DNA of 7,876 nt from Chitinophagaceae bacterium (lineage in GTDB: Bacteria > Bacteroidota > Bacteroidia > Chitinophagales > Chitinophagaceae), in assembly GCA_003151295.1 (NCBI GenBank), contig PLXD01000101.1, positions 4,048 through 11,923 on the forward strand, in the 5' to 3' direction. The stretch's first letter is position 1; the number at the start of each line of letters is the position of its first letter. Shown here in pieces: positions 4,944 through 7,876 of the stretch. Below the pieces are notes generated by a model. That model saw only the letters and a program-made list of their open reading frames with translations. It was not told the DNA's origin and ran no database searches. A program made the translations under genes and the position numbers.

Positions 4944-7568
4944 ATGAATTTATTACTTGCCGGACAAACGTTCACCGATAAACTCATACATGCTTTCTGT
5001 TGGACGCTTATCCATTCCCTATGGCAGGGAATGCTCCTGGCGTTGTTCGCCGGTATTGTAATACTGACCACGAAGCGTTCCGCTCCTGCCCTTCGGTATA
5101 GGCTTTTATCGGGGCTCTTCCTGGTTTTTGTAGCGGCTGTGTGCGTAAGTTTTGCCTGGCAATGGCAGGCGGGAGCGGAAACGGCCGATCCCCTTCAGCA
5201 GGTATTTACCCGGGAGAACGGTTATTTACAAAACGGTCATTTGCAAAACGGTTCACGGCAGGCAGCGGCACCCGGATTTGGTCGACAGGCCCATTATATT
5301 GCTCCTTTAACCGGTCCTTTGCCCGTCAATATTTCCCGGGACCGGAGCCTATTCGCTACGGCTTCTTCCATAAAGCTTTCCTTTTTTGACCGGTTCGCCG
5401 CCTATTGTAACAGCCATGCCTATCTCGTCGTGATGATCTGGTTCGTCCTGTTTAGCGTCAGGTGCCTGAAGATACTGGCCAATATCGGCACTATGCAACG
5501 ACTTCGTCATACCGGTATCCAGGCCCCCCCGGCTTACTGGAAGTCAAGAATTAAAGTACTGGCCGAGCGGTTGCATATAAAGAGGCAGGTGGAGCTATTG
5601 GAATCGGAGATCGCGAAGGTTCCCATGATGGCAGGATTTCTGAAGCCCGTTATCCTCATACCCATCGGTCTGCTGGCGCAATTGCCTGCCGACCAGGTGG
5701 AAGCCGTGCTTCTGCATGAACTGGCGCATATCCGGCGCAAGGACTATCTTGTCAATATCCTCCAGCATTTTGCGGAGATCATTTTCTTCTTCAATCCGGG
5801 TGTGTTGTGGTTATCCTCCCTGCTCAGGGATGAGCGGGAGCATTGCTGTGATGATATGGCGATCGGAGAAACGAACAATAAGCAGCAGTTCATTGATGCG
5901 CTCATATCTTTCCAGGAGTACCGGCTCTCGGGCTCTTCCTACGCCATGGGTTTCCCCGGATCTCAAAAAGGGTATCTTTTACAAAGGGTCAAACGTATCA
6001 TATACAATGACAACAAAGGGCTGGACATCCGGGAGAAAATTTTCCTGGTAGCCTGTCTGTTTATCACGGGTGTGCTGACCCTGGCATTTTCCCAATCGGG
6101 CAAGGCGGTGTTTGGCGGTCCTGTTGTGCCGGGAAAGACGGGTGTCTTTGCGCACGGCGGGGTGGATACGATACCCCGAAAGAATTCTTCCAACGGAACG
6201 ATTGGCGGTGGCTCCGGTGCGGCCAATGAATTTGCATTCGTGGAGGATTGGGACGGAAGAAAAGAAGGAGTTAAAAGATCAAGATCGGGCGACACGGTCA
6301 CGTACTATAGCAGGGGATACGAGATCGTGACGATGGATTCCACCTTAAAAGCCTTGTTTTATCATGGGCTAAGAATACCGGATGAGAAAATAGTCGATTA
6401 TACTGACATCATCAATCAAATCATTCTCGAAAAAAATATACAGGCAGTACAGCCTGTTGAACCAGGCATGAGTCAAGCGGAATGGGATCGACAGCAATCG
6501 GAGCTGGACGAACAACTGGCCGTCGCCGACAAACGGCAAGCTGACTTTGACAAACAGCTGGCCGATGCCAACAGAGCACAAGCGGAATACGATCTGAGAA
6601 ACACCAATGGCGACCAGGCTGCGCCGGTTCCGCCCGTACCTGCCCCTCCCGTTCCGTCGGTATCGGTTGGCGTTCCTCCGGTCTCTGCATTGACACTCGA
6701 CTCCTCTCCGACGCCGATGTTTTATCCCCGGTTCCGGCTGGCGGAAACCATTCCCGGAGGCTCGAATGGCGGTATCCTTCAGCCGAATGATCTGCAAGTT
6801 GGGGGTGATACGCTGCCTGATGCAAATGATAAAAGACTGGAAGAAATCCGTGAATACCGGAGAAGACTGCAGGAACAACGCGCGCAGCTCGATCGGCAAC
6901 AGCAACAACTAAATGAGGAGTACCGCAGGCTCGGAGAGGAAGCAGATAGGTTGTCCGTACAAAGCATTCCTCCGTTGCAAGACATCAATCCCTATGAACA
7001 GGAATTGTCGGAACTGACCAGGGCAGGAGATTTGGCGGATTCCGCACAAAGAGAGAAGATTGAAGCAACGATGAAGATCATTTACGAAAAGAATACACAA
7101 AGGCGCGAACGAATCGATGCATTTATGAAGCGCCAGGATGTATCTCCGGAAGCAAAAGAAGAATTTATAAAACGGGAGCAGGAAGAAATGGGACGGATGG
7201 ATGAAAATGTCCGGCGGATGAATGAGAATATGCTGCGCCGGCGCCAGGATTGGAAGCCCCTGCAGCCCCGGAAGCCCGTACAGCCCATGAAACCTCTTTA
7301 TGCACCAAGAGTGGCTATAAAGCCTTTTGTTCTCCCGATTGTTAAATCTGTCATCGCCGATCTCCAGGCAGAAAAAATAATCACCGATACCCTCGATCTC
7401 TCGTTCACGTTGAATGCAGACGTATTGATCGTGAACGGCGTGCAACAATCCGGTAAACTGCATAGGAAGTTCAACGAGAAATATATCAAGACTCCGGATG
7501 GGAGTATGATCTATTCCCGAAAAGGCTCCACTATAAATTCGACCACCCATAATATCAAGACATGGTGA
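4944..7568 (+). CDS. BlaR1-like M56 family membrane metallopeptidase with long non-penicillin-binding ectodomain
   Basis: Numbered from the ATG at 4944 (874 residues), this is an M56 (PF05569) antirepressor peptidase. Membrane segments are near 19-41, 54-74, 158-179 and 365-384. Between the third and fourth lies the cytoplasmic zinc site: HELAH (258-262) and REHCCDD (298-304), whose Glu supplies the third ligand. The residues after the fourth segment, about 490, should be periplasmic. They hold a Gly/Ser-rich linker, a strand-and-turn unit (YYSRGYEIV to YHGLRIPDEKI, about 454-482), a Gln/Asp/Arg-rich coiled coil (about 510-552), a Pro-Val-rich spacer (560-581), a second long Gln/Glu/Arg coil (about 630-765), Lys-Pro repeats (771-783) and a terminal beta-rich domain containing VLIVNG and NEKY. 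BlaR1's transpeptidase-like sensor is absent, so the inducer is probably not a beta-lactam by the usual mechanism. A TTG at 4872 would add 24 basic residues and overlap the repressor gene, but the ATG gives the N-terminus usual for the family. The protein is much longer than BlaR1 (about 585 residues). Confidence 0.93.
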   Translation: MNLLLAGQTFTDKLIHAFCWTLIHSLWQGMLLALFAGIVILTTKRSAPALRYRLLSGLFLVFVAAVCVSFAWQWQAGAETADPLQQVFTRENGYLQNGHLQNGSRQAAAPGFGRQAHYIAPLTGPLPVNISRDRSLFATASSIKLSFFDRFAAYCNSHAYLVVMIWFVLFSVRCLKILANIGTMQRLRHTGIQAPPAYWKSRIKVLAERLHIKRQVELLESEIAKVPMMAGFLKPVILIPIGLLAQLPADQVEAVLLHELAHIRRKDYLVNILQHFAEIIFFFNPGVLWLSSLLRDEREHCCDDMAIGETNNKQQFIDALISFQEYRLSGSSYAMGFPGSQKGYLLQRVKRIIYNDNKGLDIREKIFLVACLFITGVLTLAFSQSGKAVFGGPVVPGKTGVFAHGGVDTIPRKNSSNGTIGGGSGAANEFAFVEDWDGRKEGVKRSRSGDTVTYYSRGYEIVTMDSTLKALFYHGLRIPDEKIVDYTDIINQIILEKNIQAVQPVEPGMSQAEWDRQQSELDEQLAVADKRQADFDKQLADANRAQAEYDLRNTNGDQAAPVPPVPAPPVPSVSVGVPPVSALTLDSSPTPMFYPRFRLAETIPGGSNGGILQPNDLQVGGDTLPDANDKRLEEIREYRRRLQEQRAQLDRQQQQLNEEYRRLGEEADRLSVQSIPPLQDINPYEQELSELTRAGDLADSAQREKIEATMKIIYEKNTQRRERIDAFMKRQDVSPEAKEEFIKREQEEMGRMDENVRRMNENMLRRRQDWKPLQPRKPVQPMKPLYAPRVAIKPFVLPIVKSVIADLQAEKIITDTLDLSFTLNADVLIVNGVQQSGKLHRKFNEKYIKTPDGSMIYSRKGSTINSTTHNIKTW
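5220..5249 (+). repeat. Tandem 15-bp duplication in the M56 gene
   Basis: Two adjacent 15-base units (5220-5234 and 5235-5249) differ at two positions and encode GYLQN followed by GHLQN. They lie in the loop between membrane segments 2 and 3, which is periplasmic in the BlaR1 topology. The frame is kept. A recent local duplication is the simplest reading. Confidence 0.7.
6501..6584 (+). repeat. Tandem 14-residue (two-heptad) duplication in the coiled coil
   Basis: Codons at 6501-6542 encode ELDEQLAVADKRQA and those at 6543-6584 encode DFDKQLADANRAQA, followed by the beginning of a third unit (EYDL). Nine of fourteen positions are identical. The spacing of two heptads supports a coiled coil that grew by internal duplication while keeping register. 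Confidence 0.7.
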
Positions 7569-7610
7569 TGGCTCTCCATTATTATTCTAAACGTATTTAA
7601 AAATAAAATC

Positions 7611-7876
7611 ATGTATAAAACGATCGTGAACGGCAGCCTGCTGCTGATAGGAGTGGCCTTTGCCCAAATGACGGCACAAGCTCAGAAAACAGAAACCTCC
7701 GGAGGCATGGAGTATACGCTGCATCCGGGCGGTTCCGGCGGCCCTGCTACCGAATACATCAATATTATCAGGGATGGAAAATCTTACCGGATGGTACGAA
7801 GCAGGGATAAGATCAGGGAGTTCTATGTCGATGACCGGCGGATACCGGATGACAGTATCGCCCACTATCAATCCGT
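7611..7876 (+). CDS. Secreted protein with M56-ectodomain-like module, 5' part only
   Basis: The gene starts at the ATG at 7611 and remains open to the right edge (88 codons plus two bases). Residues 1-25 form a Sec signal peptide (MYKTIVNGSLLLIGVAF, then a TAQAQ cleavage region), so the product is periplasmic, surface or secreted; there is no lipobox Cys. The mature part has a Gly-rich start, then a strand-like EYINIIRDGKSYRMV and a charged FYVDDRRIPDDSIAHY segment. That last segment resembles FYHGLRIPDEKIVDY in the periplasmic part of the preceding M56 protein, both having F-Y-x3-R-I-P-D-(D/E)-x-I-x3-Y. It follows the M56 stop by 42 bases without a visible terminator, so it is probably in the same operon. 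The function is unknown; a soluble ligand-handling partner or decoy for the M56 sensor is a reasonable guess only. Confidence 0.8.
   Translation, partial: MYKTIVNGSLLLIGVAFAQMTAQAQKTETSGGMEYTLHPGGSGGPATEYINIIRDGKSYRMVRSRDKIREFYVDDRRIPDDSIAHYQS

Noticed and set aside
6135..6350. KTG (in the segment PGKTGVF) and STLK (in MDSTLKAL) in the M56 ectodomain, as a possible penicillin-sensor active site.
   Set aside because: In transpeptidase-like sensors the STxK motif comes first and KTG near the end; here KTG precedes STLK by about 70 residues, no SxN lies between them, and the surroundings are a Gly/Ser-rich linker and a short strand.
6369..7550. Long minus-strand open frames (179, 134 and 213 codons) opposite the M56 ectodomain.
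   Set aside because: They arise from the low-complexity Gln/Glu/Arg codons of the real gene; none has a start context, signal or domain.
7569..7610. Terminator or separate promoter between the M56 gene and the secreted protein gene.
   Set aside because: The 42 bases are A+T-rich but contain no stem of useful length and no TAnnTTTG box, so read-through is the simpler reading.
7587..7871. Minus-strand 94-codon open frame at the right edge.
   Set aside because: It is antisense to a plus-strand gene with a clear signal peptide and a module shared with the preceding protein.

Overview
The window looks like a chromosomal segment from a Bacteroidota bacterium, most probably of the Chitinophaga/Niastella kind (family Chitinophagaceae). 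This is inferred from the gene families, from the near absence of Shine-Dalgarno sequences, from promoter-like TAnnTTTG and TTTG elements close to start codons, and from the typical Bacteroidota pairing of a BlaI-type repressor with an M56 membrane peptidase. I see no tRNA, rRNA, CRISPR array, insertion sequence or phage gene. Coding density is high and no gene-free stretch exceeds about 140 bases.

Left part, minus strand (reading from 4401 down to 1): four genes lie head to tail. They are a small hypothetical protein with an OB-fold-like appearance (about 4386-4042), a secreted GH57-type glycoside hydrolase (3960-2173), an outer-membrane beta-barrel of the BamA/TamA surface-antigen type without POTRA domains (about 2038-782, with a start-codon problem), and a calcineurin-like metallophosphoesterase whose C-terminus runs off the left edge (727-1). 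The gaps are 55 to about 135 bases and contain no convincing strong terminator, so partial co-transcription is possible. No single pathway obviously links the four products.

Right part, plus strand (4484 to the right edge): a BlaI/MecI-family repressor is followed closely by a BlaR1-like M56 metallopeptidase with an unusually long periplasmic C-terminal region (coiled coil, proline-rich segments, terminal beta-rich domain). After that comes the start of a secreted protein that appears to share a short sequence module with the M56 ectodomain. The expected logic, from the BlaR1/BlaI and MecR1/MecI paradigm, is that the repressor shuts its own operon. The M56 protein senses something in the periplasm and its cytoplasmic HELAH zinc site then triggers loss of the repressor. 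The C-terminus is not a penicillin-binding domain, so the signal is unknown.

The divergent intergenic region (4402-4483) holds a perfect 10-bp dyad, an overlapping 7-bp inverted repeat and an 8-bp direct repeat spaced 32 bp. The dyads lie between a possible -33 and -7 box, which makes this a good candidate for the repressor's operator. The most interesting candidate for an undescribed system is the three-gene repressor / M56 sensor / secreted sensor-like protein cassette.
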